A DNA stretch of 64,000 nucleotides from Halorubrum sp. GN11_10-6_MGM (GCF_005435165.1 NZ_SGUC01000010.1:1-64000), one strand, 5' to 3'. Numbered from the stretch's first letter, positions 49,478-58,535 are shown. The notes: generated by a model from the letters alone, not told the origin. A program made the numbers and translations.

Positions 49478-51135
49478 GCGAACACCTCCGCGAGGAACGG
49501 TTCGAACCACGCCGCGAGCGCGAAGCCGCCGAAGCCGAGCGCGACCGTCACAAGGGCCGCCAGCCCGAGCGCCAGGAGCGGGGCCGTCGGCACCCGGTCG
49601 GGGACGATCGACGACCGCGGCGCGCCTTTGACGGGCGCGGGCAGCCCGTCCGCCGTCTTCGCGACGGACCGCTCGCCGCCGTCAGCCGGGGCGTCGTCGC
49701 CGCCGTCGGTCGCCGCGTCGTCATCTGCGCGGCCCCCATCGGTCGCCGCCGCGCCGTCACCGCCGGCGCCGGGTACCTCGCCGTGGTCGCCGGGGAGCCC
49801 GGCGCCGGCGAAGTAGAACCGCTCTAACAGTCGCGCGACGTACGACAGCGTGAACAGCGTGCTGACGAATATCGCCGCGGCGACCGCGATCCCGATCGGG
49901 CCGCCGCCGAGCCCGGCGTCGACCGCGCCGACGCCGATGTACCACTTGCCGAGGAACCCGATCGACGGCGGGATACCGACCAGGGCGAGCCCGAGGACGG
50001 CCACCGCGCCCGACGTGTACGGGGCCGCGCGCGCGGCGCTCGCGAGGTCCTCGATCTCCCCGGTGCCGTAGCCGAGCGCGAGCAGCCCGATCCCGAGGAA
50101 CAGCCCGAACTTCATGATCCCGTGGCCGATCAGGTGGACGATTCCGCCCAGCAGCGCGGTCTCGTTCGCGAGCGCGATCGCCGCGCCGATCATGCCGAAC
50201 TGCGCGACCGAGGAGTACGCGAACATCCGCTTGAGGTTGGACTGTATCGCCGCGAGCGCGGAGCCCGCGACGATCGAGACCGTCGAGACGACGAGCAGCG
50301 TGGTCGCGATCCCCTCGTTGGCCGCGAGGAAGTCGACCGTGAACACGGTGTAGGTCACGCGGATCAGCGCGTACGCGCTCGTCGTCGACACCAGCGCGGC
50401 AACGATCGTCGTGACCGAGTCCGGCGCGCGCTGGTAGGCGTCCGGCTGCCAGGAGTGGACAGGGAAGATGGCGATCTTCAGCGCGAGTCCGATGGCGATG
50501 AACGCGTAGCTCGCGCGGACCAGCGGGTCGCCGTAGCCCGCCTGCGCGACGATCTGCGCCTGGAGATCGAGCATGTTCAGCGTCCCCGTCGCGAGGAAGG
50601 CGTAGCCGACGCCGAGCAGGTACAGCGAGGCGCCGACGGTGCCGACGACGAGGTACTTCAGCGAGGCGTACGCGCTCGCTCCCGAGCGGTCCGAGGCGAT
50701 GAGCGCGTACGTCGTGAGCCCGGTGATCTCGAGGAACACGAACAGGTTGAACATGTCCCCGGTGAGCGTCATCCCGACGAGCCCGCCGACCAACAGGAGG
50801 TAGGCGCTGTAGAAGGCGTTCCCCCGCGGCCCGGCGACGCGGGCGAACGCGAGCGTCGCAACCGACACCGCGGCCACGAGCAACAGCACGGCCACCGACA
50901 GCCGGTCGGCGACGAGCTCGATCCCCACCGGCGGGAGGAACCCGCCCAGCGCGTGGTCGAAGGGGCCGTTGAACACCACTTCCGCGGCGATCGCCGCCGC
51001 GATTCCGGCCACGGCCGTCGTGCCGACCGCGGCGATCGGCCAGCCGACGCGGTCGTACCGGAGCCCGAGCGCCAGCGGCAGCGTCGCCGCCAGGATGGGG
51101 ACGACGACCGCGAGCGGCAGGAGGACGTCAGTCAT
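49474..51135 (-). CDS. mnhD: Mrp antiporter subunit D
   Basis: A 553-residue antiporter-like subunit of the MrpD type. About 14 helices carry the key residues in 'MFNLFVFLEITGLTTYALIA' (Glu), 'LALKIAIFPVHSWQPDAYQR' (Lys, His) and 'HLIGHGIMKFGLFLGIG' (Lys). The soluble segment at about 455-510 repeats the motif 'ATDGGRADDDAATDGG', which also occurs in the neighbouring subunit. A final helix precedes the end. The ATG at 51135 overlaps the preceding gene by eight bases; an in-frame GTG nine bases earlier is an alternative. Confidence 0.9.
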   Translation of the reverse strand: MTDVLLPLAVVVPILAATLPLALGLRYDRVGWPIAAVGTTAVAGIAAAIAAEVVFNGPFDHALGGFLPPVGIELVADRLSVAVLLLVAAVSVATLAFARVAGPRGNAFYSAYLLLVGGLVGMTLTGDMFNLFVFLEITGLTTYALIASDRSGASAYASLKYLVVGTVGASLYLLGVGYAFLATGTLNMLDLQAQIVAQAGYGDPLVRASYAFIAIGLALKIAIFPVHSWQPDAYQRAPDSVTTIVAALVSTTSAYALIRVTYTVFTVDFLAANEGIATTLLVVSTVSIVAGSALAAIQSNLKRMFAYSSVAQFGMIGAAIALANETALLGGIVHLIGHGIMKFGLFLGIGLLALGYGTGEIEDLASAARAAPYTSGAVAVLGLALVGIPPSIGFLGKWYIGVGAVDAGLGGGPIGIAVAAAIFVSTLFTLSYVARLLERFYFAGAGLPGDHGEVPGAGGDGAAATDGGRADDDAATDGGDDAPADGGERSVAKTADGLPAPVKGAPRSSIVPDRVPTAPLLALGLAALVTVALGFGGFALAAWFEPFLAEVFA

Positions 51136-51667
51136 CGGTCTCACCTCCCGAATCGGGCGCGCTCGACGCCCCGGCGGCGGGCGTCCCGTCCGAGTTCGCT
51201 GCCTCCGCCGACCGTCGCGACGGGATCGACCCCTCGTCGCGGAGCAGCTCGCGGAGCGTGTCGGTCCGGAGCGTGCCGTACTCGTCGTAGATCCGGATAC
51301 ACAGCGCGAGCCCGACAGCGGTGAGGCTCACCCCGACGACGATGGCGGTGAGGACGAGCACGTGCGGCAGCGGACTCACGTAGAGCCCGCCGTCCGGACC
51401 GCCCGTCGGGACGATCGGGATCGATCCGCCCTCGACGTACGCCGAGGCGATGAACAGCAGGAATATCGCCGTCTGAAACAGGTTGAGTCCGATGATCTTC
51501 TTCACGAGGTTCGGATTCGCTATCATCATGTAGAGGCCGATACACAACAGCAGCGCGAACGCGACGTACGCGTGTCGCGTCGCGAGGACGTCGACGGCGC
51601 CGCCGGCCGAGGCGAGCGCCGAGGCGCTGATTCCGACGGCGTCGAGGTCGTCGACGAGCGCGAGCAC
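51128..51667 (-). CDS. mnhC: Mrp antiporter subunit C (NuoK-like)
   Basis: A 179-residue three-helix subunit. After about 30 residues the helices are 'YVAFALLLCIGLYMMIA', 'NLVKKIIGLNLFQTAIFLLF' and 'VLTAIVVGVSLTAVGLALCI', with the NuoK-like Asn-Leu-Phe in the second. The C-terminal 50 residues are a hydrophilic extension ending in GGETDD. It starts with a GTG that shares one base with the TAG stop of the preceding cistron. Confidence 0.9.
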   Translation of the reverse strand: MLALVDDLDAVGISASALASAGGAVDVLATRHAYVAFALLLCIGLYMMIANPNLVKKIIGLNLFQTAIFLLFIASAYVEGGSIPIVPTGGPDGGLYVSPLPHVLVLTAIVVGVSLTAVGLALCIRIYDEYGTLRTDTLRELLRDEGSIPSRRSAEAANSDGTPAAGASSAPDSGGETDD

Positions 51668-52401
51668 TATCGCTCACCCCCGTCGGTCGCGGCCGGGCCC
51701 GTAGCCCCGGCGGCGGACTGGCCGTCGTCGGTCCCGTTGTCGTCGCGGGTCTCGTTGCCGTCGTCGCCGGTCGATTCGCCGTCGTCACTTTCGTTGCCGT
51801 CACCGACGTCCGGCTCGTTTCCGACCTCGTCGTCGAAGGCGCCCCCGTCGCCGAACCCGCCCGCGTCGCTGAACCCCTTCGCGAGGACGAAGAACAGCCC
51901 GATCAGGACGCCGGCGACGATGGTGCCGATCCCGAGGATCTCGACGCCCTCCATCCCGTACTTCACGGGGTCGGGGATCGGGAGCAGTTCGTACTGGAGG
52001 AACGCGCCGCCGAGCGCGACCGGGACGAGGCCGATCCCGGCGAACACGAGCGTGCCCCCGACCGCGAGCGCGACGACGGCGGCGTTCGCGAGCCACTGGC
52101 GGGTGGCCTCGATCCCGAAGGCGAACGCGATCATGAACACGACCGCGGCCACGATCGCGCCGCCCTGGAATCCGCCGCCGGGCGAGCCGGCGCCGTGGAA
52201 GGTGACGAACAGTCCGTAGGTGAACGCGAACGGCGCGACGATCTTCACCGTCGGCATGATCACCTGACTCTCCGTGTACGGTGTCCCCTGCCGGCGCTCC
52301 GAGTCGAGTCGGCCGTCGCTGCGCTGGGGCCTGTCCCGACCGAAGCCGCCGTCGGAAGTGGTCTCGGCGTCCCCGCCGGGACCGGAACCTGTACCGCTCA
52401 T
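51667..52401 (-). CDS. mnhB: Mrp antiporter subunit B (MnhB domain)
   Basis: A 244-residue subunit. A hydrophilic 45-residue start leads into 'VKIVAPFAFTYGLFVTFHGA', with the MnhB signature 'GSPGGGFQGGAIVAAVVFM' and further helices ('WLANAAVVALAVGGTLVFAG', 'GIGTIVAGVLIGLFFVLA'). The C-terminal about 65 residues are a Asp/Gly-rich tail ending TGPAATDGGER. It overlaps the upstream cistron by four bases. Confidence 0.9.
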   Translation of the reverse strand: MSGTGSGPGGDAETTSDGGFGRDRPQRSDGRLDSERRQGTPYTESQVIMPTVKIVAPFAFTYGLFVTFHGAGSPGGGFQGGAIVAAVVFMIAFAFGIEATRQWLANAAVVALAVGGTLVFAGIGLVPVALGGAFLQYELLPIPDPVKYGMEGVEILGIGTIVAGVLIGLFFVLAKGFSDAGGFGDGGAFDDEVGNEPDVGDGNESDDGESTGDDGNETRDDNGTDDGQSAAGATGPAATDGGER

Positions 52402-52994
52402 GCGAACACCTCCCGGTGGAGGACGATGAGGGCGGCGATCCCGGCCGCGAACACGACGACCGCCTCGCCGAAGGTGTCGAAGCCGCGGAACGCCGCCAGC
52501 ACCGCCATCACCGTGTTCTCGACGTGCGTCTCCGCGTACGTCTGCGCGATGTACCACTGGCTCACGTCCGGGTTCGACCAGATCGGCGCGTCCCGCGAGC
52601 CCACCGCCGGGATGTCGGCCATCGTGAGCATCAGCCCGGCGAACAACAGCCCGACCGCGCCCGCGGCGGGCAGGTTCACGGACTCGAAGGCGGCCTCGTG
52701 GTCGATGCGGGTCGTCTTCGCGAGGGTGAGGAGCAGCAGCACGGTAGTCACGCCCGCGGAGATGGCGGCCTCCGTCATCGCCACGTCGGGCGCGCGGTAG
52801 AACGTGTACAGCGCCGCCATCCCGAGGCTGTACGCGCCGAAGATGATCACCGCCGCGAGCACGTCGCGCGCGAGCGCCGTGAACAGCGCGGTCAACACGA
52901 CGAAGACGAACAGGCTCGCCTCGATGGCGGTGACCTGTGCGACCACCGGGGCGCCGAGCGGACCGGACGCGACGCCGGCTATCGCGCCCGTCAT
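52398..52994 (-). CDS. MrpA C-terminal-like subunit (MbhD/MbhE, DUF4040)
   Basis: A 198-residue subunit corresponding to the C-terminal end of bacterial MrpA, here a separate gene. 'VLAAVIIFGAYSLGMAALYT' and 'APDVAMTEAAISAGVTTVLL' are the DUF4040/MbhD core (the conserved Pro-Asp-Val-Ala-x-Thr-Glu), and the second half ('YAETHVENTVMAVLAAFRGF', 'FDTFGEAVVVFAAGIAAL') matches MbhE. Four to six helices are predicted. Its split nature, without the large NuoL-like N-terminal part, agrees with archaeal Mrp/Mbh organisation. Confidence 0.88.
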   Translation of the reverse strand: MTGAIAGVASGPLGAPVVAQVTAIEASLFVFVVLTALFTALARDVLAAVIIFGAYSLGMAALYTFYRAPDVAMTEAAISAGVTTVLLLLTLAKTTRIDHEAAFESVNLPAAGAVGLLFAGLMLTMADIPAVGSRDAPIWSNPDVSQWYIAQTYAETHVENTVMAVLAAFRGFDTFGEAVVVFAAGIAALIVLHREVFA

Positions 52995-53323
52995 CGCCGA
53001 TCATCCCCCTCGATCCACGGGACGATTCCCTCCTCGAAGGCGGCCCGCGCGATGGCGTGGGCCGCGGTCGGGTTCGTCACGAAGATGAAGAACAGCAGGA
53101 GGACCGACTTGAAGCCGGCGCCCGCCAGTCCGACGGTGAGCGCGACCGCCGCGAGCCCGAAGCCCGCGCCGAGCGTGTCGGCCTGCGAGGCGGTGTGCGC
53201 CCGCGAGTACACGTCGGGCAGCCGGAGCACGCCCACCATCGAGACGAACGAGAAGAACAGCCCGAGCAGCGTGAGCGCGACGACCAGCCACACGCGGGCC
53301 GCCTCCAGCGTCGCCGCGGTCAC
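52991..53323 (-). CDS. mnhG: Mrp antiporter subunit G
   Basis: A 110-residue three-helix subunit. 'LLGLFFSFVSMVGVLRLPDV' is the MnhG signature (G..R.PD.Y.R.HA), continued by 'YSRAHTASQADTLGAGFGLA' and a last helix 'VLLLFFIFVTNPTAAHAIAR'. It overlaps neighbours by four bases at both ends. Confidence 0.92.
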   Translation of the reverse strand: MTAATLEAARVWLVVALTLLGLFFSFVSMVGVLRLPDVYSRAHTASQADTLGAGFGLAAVALTVGLAGAGFKSVLLLFFIFVTNPTAAHAIARAAFEEGIVPWIEGDDRR

Positions 53324-53625
53324 AGCACACCACCCCGTTCGACGGTGAACTTCGAGATGGCGATGGCCATCAGGAAGTTGAGCAGCGCGTACACCAGGGC
53401 GATGTCGAGGAACGTCGGCTCGCCGAGCGCGGCGCCGAGGATCGCGAGGATGACGACGGTGTTCGTCCCGAGGACGTTCACCGCCAGCACCCGGTCTTGC
53501 ATCGTCGGCCCGACGACCGCGCGGTAGAGCATGCCGACCGCGAGGACGGCGAAGCCGGCGGCCGCGACGAGCAGGAAGTCGCCGAGGGTGTAGCCGGCCG
53601 CGAGCGGGGCGTCCACGAGGCTCAT
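53320..53625 (-). CDS. mnhF: Mrp antiporter subunit F
   Basis: A 101-residue three-helix subunit. 'MLYRAVVGPTMQDRVLAVNV' matches the MnhF signature (R...GP...DR..A.), followed by the helix 'VVILAILGAALGEPTFLDIA' and 'LVYALLNFLMAIAISKF'. Start and stop overlap neighbours by four bases. Confidence 0.92.
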   Translation of the reverse strand: MSLVDAPLAAGYTLGDFLLVAAAGFAVLAVGMLYRAVVGPTMQDRVLAVNVLGTNTVVILAILGAALGEPTFLDIALVYALLNFLMAIAISKFTVERGGVL

Positions 53626-54917
53626 CGGTCCGTCACCCCGTCGGCGTCACTCGGGTCCGCAGTCGACTCGGTCTCGCCGTCCGCGTCGACCGCGCCGCCG
53701 TCGGCGGCGGCGATCGGCAGTTCCTCCGTCGCGTCGTCGCCCTGGAGGATCGCGACGTCGTCGCGCTCGCGGGGGGTCGGCAGGCGCGCCGACCGGCGCC
53801 CGTAGTAGACGAAGCGCGTCCACCGCTCGAGGGAGCCGTCGAACAGCCCCTCGCGGGCCCACGGGAGGAGCGAGTGGACGTAGAGGTCGCTGTCCCGGGC
53901 GCGGACCGTGAGCGTGCCGGGCGTCAGCGTGATCGAGTTCGCCAGCGTCATCAGCGGCAGACCGCTGCCGACGATCACGCGCATCCGGTTCATCGTCGGC
54001 TCGATCGGGAGCCGCGGGTCGAGGATGACGCGGGCGACGACGAGGTTCGCCTTCAGGATCTCGAACAACAGCACGGGGAGGTAGATGACCCCCCGAACGA
54101 TTCGCATCGGCGTCCGCGGGATCGCCGGGTTCGAGTCGAGGCTCACCCGTGAGAGGACGGTCGACACGACCGCAGCGGTCGCGACGCCCGTCACGACGTC
54201 GAACCAGTAGGTCGGATCACCTAACAGGAGGTAAAACGCCAGCGACAGTCCGAACAGTGCCACGAACCGGCCAGTGGTCGCTTCGGTCCGGAACCGCTCG
54301 CGGCGCGTCGGCCGGTCGACCGGCGCGGTCTCGACGGACAGCGGCGTGTTCGAGAGCGCGAACTCCAGCGGCTGGAGCAGCGTGGTGTTGCCGACCGGGG
54401 TGTACTCGGGGTCCAAGACGACGCGGTCGGCGCCGTTGGCCTCGGCGTACTCCGCGAGGACGCGGACGTAGTCGTCCGCGCCGAACAGGTAGTCGTCCGC
54501 GCCGAGCACCGCCGTGACCACCTCGACGTCGGCGGCGCCGGGCGCCTCCGAGTCGTCGAGGTCCGCGGTCGTCCACGCCGAGACGCGTTCGAGCACGCGC
54601 TCGGCCGCGGCGGCCCGGTCGTCGCTCTCCGGGTCCCCGTCGCGCCACGAGGCAATCTCGACGAGGTGGATCGCGGAAGCGCCGTCTTCGGCCGCACTCG
54701 CCGCGACGTGGGCGATCGTCGAGCGGAGCGTGGAGGTCGGTTCGACCGGGACGATCACCGCGCCCGCCGCCGAGTCGGACTCCGCGTCCGTCTCCGACGC
54801 ATCGCCGGACTCGGCCGCCGCGCCCGCGCCGGAACCGACCGTCGCGCCCGCACCGGAATCGGCCGTCGCGGTCGCGTCGGGGTCGGCGCCGCCGGCCGGC
54901 GGATCGGTGTCAGCCAC
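53622..54917 (-). CDS. mnhE: Mrp antiporter subunit E fused to an N-terminal universal-stress-like domain
   Basis: A 431-residue first cistron of the operon. Residues about 1-50 are a low-complexity Ala/Asp/Gly segment. About 50-185 look like a UspA-fold soluble domain ('GAVIVPVEPTSTLRSTIAHV', 'GADRVVLDPEYTPVGNTTLL'). About 205-375 is the MnhE membrane domain ('FVALFGLSLAFYLLLGDPTY', 'VIYLPVLLFEILKANLVVAR', 'MRVIVGSGLPLMTLANSITL', 'TLTVRARDSDLYVHSLLPW'). The GTG at 54917 is preferred to one nine bases upstream because GGAGGT lies seven bases before it, a Shine-Dalgarno-like site. Standard MnhE is about 160-170 residues, so the fusion is a clear addition. Confidence 0.85.
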   Translation of the reverse strand: MADTDPPAGGADPDATATADSGAGATVGSGAGAAAESGDASETDAESDSAAGAVIVPVEPTSTLRSTIAHVAASAAEDGASAIHLVEIASWRDGDPESDDRAAAAERVLERVSAWTTADLDDSEAPGAADVEVVTAVLGADDYLFGADDYVRVLAEYAEANGADRVVLDPEYTPVGNTTLLQPLEFALSNTPLSVETAPVDRPTRRERFRTEATTGRFVALFGLSLAFYLLLGDPTYWFDVVTGVATAAVVSTVLSRVSLDSNPAIPRTPMRIVRGVIYLPVLLFEILKANLVVARVILDPRLPIEPTMNRMRVIVGSGLPLMTLANSITLTPGTLTVRARDSDLYVHSLLPWAREGLFDGSLERWTRFVYYGRRSARLPTPRERDDVAILQGDDATEELPIAAADGGAVDADGETESTADPSDADGVTDR

Positions 54918-54940
54918 CCACCACACCTCCCACGGGGTCG
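54918..54940 (-). promoter_or_regulatory. Shine-Dalgarno-like site of the Mrp operon
   Basis: GGAGGT on the minus strand ends seven bases before the GTG at 54917. Such sites are rare for the leaderless genes of this window, which suggests a leadered transcript for the antiporter operon. Confidence 0.45.
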
Positions 54941-55124
54941 TGCGTGACCGTCTCGTTACACATGAATGTTCTACCCGTGTGGTTACTCTACCGCCCCAAA
55001 ACAGTTTGTATCCGCGGTAACCCTGCCGGGGGCGGGCGATACGAGCCGCGCGAGTCGCCGGGCTCGCCGGCCCTCGCGGGACGCGTCGAGCGGCGATCCA
55101 CGGGGCGACGGCTCGGATCGCCGC

Positions 55125-56294
55125 TCACGCCGCCGCGTCGAGCGTCGCCGCGAGGCGGTCGGCGATGCGCCCCGCGACCGCGTTCTTCGACCCGACCGCC
55201 TCCTCGGGTTCGGTCCCCTCCCCCCCGACGAGGAGGACGCGCGTCTCGTCGTCGCCCATCACGCTCGCGTCGTTCGCGACGACGAACGCGAGTCCGACGC
55301 GGTCGCGGATGTGCTCGGCCTCCGCGACCATCGCCGCGTCGTCGCCCGACGTCTCGGCTTTGAACCCGACGATCGGCAGGTCGGGGTACGCCTCGCGCAC
55401 CGAGTCGATGAGCTTCGGCGTCGGCTCCAACTCGACCGACAGCGGCGACCCCGACCGGATCTTCTCGTCGACGGCGTCGGCGGTGAAATCGGAGATGGCG
55501 GCCGCGGAGATCAGCGCGTCCGCGGTCGCCGCCGTCCGGCGGCAGGCGTCCATCATCTCGTCGGCGGTCTCGACCGACACCACGTCGGCGTAGGGGACCT
55601 CGGGGCCGTCCTGAACGAGCGTCACTCGCGCGCCGCGGACGTAACACGCCCGCGCGACCGCTCGACCGGTCTTGCCAGAGGCGCGGTTCGTCAGGATGCG
55701 GATCGGGTCGATCCGCTCCTTCGTCGCGCCCGCGGTGACGACGACGTGCGTCCCAGCGAGGGTCTGCGGCGTCGTCGCGCGGGCGACCTCCGTCACGATA
55801 TCCTCCTCGGCGGCGATCTTCGCCTTCCCCTCCTCGACCCGGGGATCGGCGAAGCGCACGCCCCACGACTCCAGCTTGTCGAGCGCGTCGAGGACGCCCG
55901 GGTGGTCGTACATCGGCTCGTGCATCGCGGGCGCCATCACGACCGGCACGTCCGCGCCCAAGGCCGTCGTCGCGCAGGTCGTGACGGGGGTGTCGTCGAC
56001 CGCGGCCGCGACCTTCCCCGCCGTGTTCGCGGTCGCCGGGGCCAACAGCAGGACGTCGGCCCAGCCCTCGCGACCGCAGAGTTCGACGTGCTCCACGTCG
56101 CCGGTGATCTCGGTGACGACGGGCTCGTCGGTGGCGAAGTCGACCGCCCACGGGTGGACGATGTTCGTCGCCGCCGGGGACATGACGGCCCGGACGCTCG
56201 CGCCGTGCCGGCGCAGTTCGTGCGCGAGTTCGACGACCTTCACCGCCGCGATGCTCCCCGAGACGCCGAGCGCGACGTTGACCCCGTCCAGCAT
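55125..56294 (-). CDS. coaBC: Bifunctional CoaBC (phosphopantothenoylcysteine synthetase/decarboxylase)
   Basis: A 389-residue two-domain CoA-biosynthesis enzyme. Residues about 1-180 are the flavoprotein decarboxylase: 'LGVSGSIAAVKVVELAHELR', 'VMSPAATNIVH', the active-site His region 'DVEHVELCGREGWADV', 'LAPATANTAGKVA' and 'VMAPAMHEPMYDHPGV'. Residues about 185-389 are the synthetase: 'VVVTAGATKERIDPIRILTN', 'ISAAAISDFTAD' and 'PIVGFKAET'. It adds cysteine to 4'-phosphopantothenate and decarboxylates the product. A TATA box CTTATAAGCC (56320-56329) lies about 30 bases upstream. Confidence 0.92.
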   Translation of the reverse strand: MLDGVNVALGVSGSIAAVKVVELAHELRRHGASVRAVMSPAATNIVHPWAVDFATDEPVVTEITGDVEHVELCGREGWADVLLLAPATANTAGKVAAAVDDTPVTTCATTALGADVPVVMAPAMHEPMYDHPGVLDALDKLESWGVRFADPRVEEGKAKIAAEEDIVTEVARATTPQTLAGTHVVVTAGATKERIDPIRILTNRASGKTGRAVARACYVRGARVTLVQDGPEVPYADVVSVETADEMMDACRRTAATADALISAAAISDFTADAVDEKIRSGSPLSVELEPTPKLIDSVREAYPDLPIVGFKAETSGDDAAMVAEAEHIRDRVGLAFVVANDASVMGDDETRVLLVGGEGTEPEEAVGSKNAVAGRIADRLAATLDAAA

Positions 56295-56319
56295 TACCGA
56301 GTCCGTTCCCGCCGCGACG

Positions 56320-56329
56320 GCTTATAAGA
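56320..56329 (-). promoter_or_regulatory. TATA box of coaBC
   Basis: CTTATAAGCC on the minus strand, about 30 bases upstream of the ATG at 56294. Confidence 0.55.
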
Positions 56330-56381
56330 TGTCGTTGCGGAGTGGGATGGGGTGAGCGGTCTTGGAGAGTTCTCCGAAACC

Positions 56382-56391
56382 ATTTGTAAAT
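56382..56391 (+). promoter_or_regulatory. TATA-like box at the edge of structured element copy B
   Basis: ATTTGTAAAT, at the same distance from the element boundary (GCGGTGGC) as TTTATAAAT of copy A on the opposite strand. Confidence 0.45.
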
Positions 56392-56396
56392 AGTCG

Positions 56397-56637
56397 GCGG
56401 TGGCGCGTGCCTGCGAGGCCGCGAAGCGGCCGAGCAGCACGCGCGAGGGAGTCGGCGGCGACCAACGGGAGCCGCCGACGAGGCTGGGGAGGCGTGAGGC
56501 TACGGTGCTGTGCGGGGCTGGTGGGACTCAAAGGGGCAGCCGGGAGGGCGGCGCAGGCGACGCAAGCACTGGAAGGAGTGAGCGAAGTGAGCGACTGAAG
56601 CGCGCAGCGAGCGTGCGCCGCCCTCCCGGCTGGGGCT
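56397..56637 (+). ncRNA. Structured intergenic repeat, copy B (candidate ncRNA or hairpin element)
   Basis: A 241-base element, homologous and inverted relative to 28949-29179. The 19-bp perfect stem is 56537-56555 with 56614-56632 (CAGCCGGGAGGGCGGCGCA and complement), differing from copy A at five positions, all compensated. The second stem has 9 bp (56451-56459 / 56471-56479; 7 bp in copy A) around an 11-base loop whose ends GACC...GGGA are the same. A small hairpin GGCCGC-GAA-GCGGCC (56418-56431 region) lies within the outer GCGCGTGC/GCACGCGC stem. Identical blocks: 56474-56500 and 56503-56517. The orientation is chosen by the conserved TATA-like box. The function is unknown. Confidence 0.6.
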
Positions 56638-56671
56638 TTGGACGCCTTCGCCGCCGATCCACTGTTAGCTT

Positions 56672-56736
56672 TTTATAAGTGGGTGGTCCGGATTGCGGCG
56701 ACGCTACAGGCGTCGCCGATAGCAACCACTTATAAA
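56672..56736. repeat. Nested inverted repeats with TATA-like ends
   Basis: TTTATAAGTGG (56672-56682) and CCACTTATAAA (56726-56736) are a perfect 11-bp outer inverted repeat. The hairpin CGGCGACGC-TACAG-GCGTCGCCG (56696-56718) lies inside. The 65-base unit starts 35 bases from element copy B and ends 26 bases from the DUF63 stop codon. It might be a bidirectional terminator, a MITE-like remnant, or two facing promoters. Confidence 0.75.
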
Positions 56737-56762
56737 CAAACGATGAAATTACAGCCCATCTT

Positions 56763-58001
<1,239 letters not shown>

Positions 58002-58451
58002 TCAGAGGGGCGGTCCGGGCTGCTCGTAGTCGGTGCCGAGGATTACCATCGTCTGCGAGCGCGAGAACCCCTCGGTCTCCGCGATCCGCTCGAACATCAG
58101 CTCTCGGAGCCGGTCGGTGTCCGCCGCGACGACCCGGAGGATGACGTCCCACTCGCCGGTGGTGAGGTGGATCTCGCGCACGCCGTCGATGCCGCGGAGC
58201 CGTTCGAGCGCGTCCTCCTCGCGCCCCTGTTCGACGCGCAGCCCGACGAACGCGCCGACGCCGTAGCCGACCGCCTTCGGGTCGATGTCGGCGTGGTACC
58301 CGCGGAGCACGCCGGCCTCTTCGAGGCGGCTGACCCGGTCGTGGACGGTCGCGCTAGACATGTCGATCCGTCGCGCGACCTCCGAGAACGGAGTCCGCGC
58401 GTCCTCCTGGAGGATTCGCAGGATCGCCCGGTCCGTCTCGTCGAGTTCCAT
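58002..58451 (-). CDS. Lrp/AsnC-family transcription regulator
   Basis: A 149-residue regulator. The winged HTH ('MELDETDRAILRILQEDART', 'FSEVARRIDMSSATVHDRVS') spans residues 1-60, and the RAM ligand-sensing domain ('VGYGVGAFVGLRVEQGREED', 'VREIHLTTGEWDVILRVVAA') residues 65-140. Lrp-type proteins respond to amino acids or related metabolites; target unknown. It lies between the DUF63 gene and the PPS gene with all three on the same strand, but spacings (81 and 134 bases) allow separate promoters. Confidence 0.88.
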   Translation of the reverse strand: MELDETDRAILRILQEDARTPFSEVARRIDMSSATVHDRVSRLEEAGVLRGYHADIDPKAVGYGVGAFVGLRVEQGREEDALERLRGIDGVREIHLTTGEWDVILRVVAADTDRLRELMFERIAETEGFSRSQTMVILGTDYEQPGPPL

Positions 58452-58535
58452 ACCGCACGTTAGGGCGGCACACGCTTTTGCCTTCCGGCGAGCGGAGCGA
58501 GCGGCGGCCGACCCCGCTGCCACCCGATGCTCGCG

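Larger units (their letters stand above)
56295..56762. other. 468-base intergenic region between coaBC and the DUF63 gene
   Basis: Holds the coaBC promoter (TATA at 56320-56329), structured repeat element copy B (56397-56637) and a separate nested-palindrome element (56672-56736). I see no protein-coding gene. Confidence 0.75.

Noticed and set aside
56397-56637. SRP RNA or RNase P RNA gene
   Set aside because: Both are single-copy and have diagnostic conserved loops that I do not see; this element exists in two diverged copies in 64 kb.
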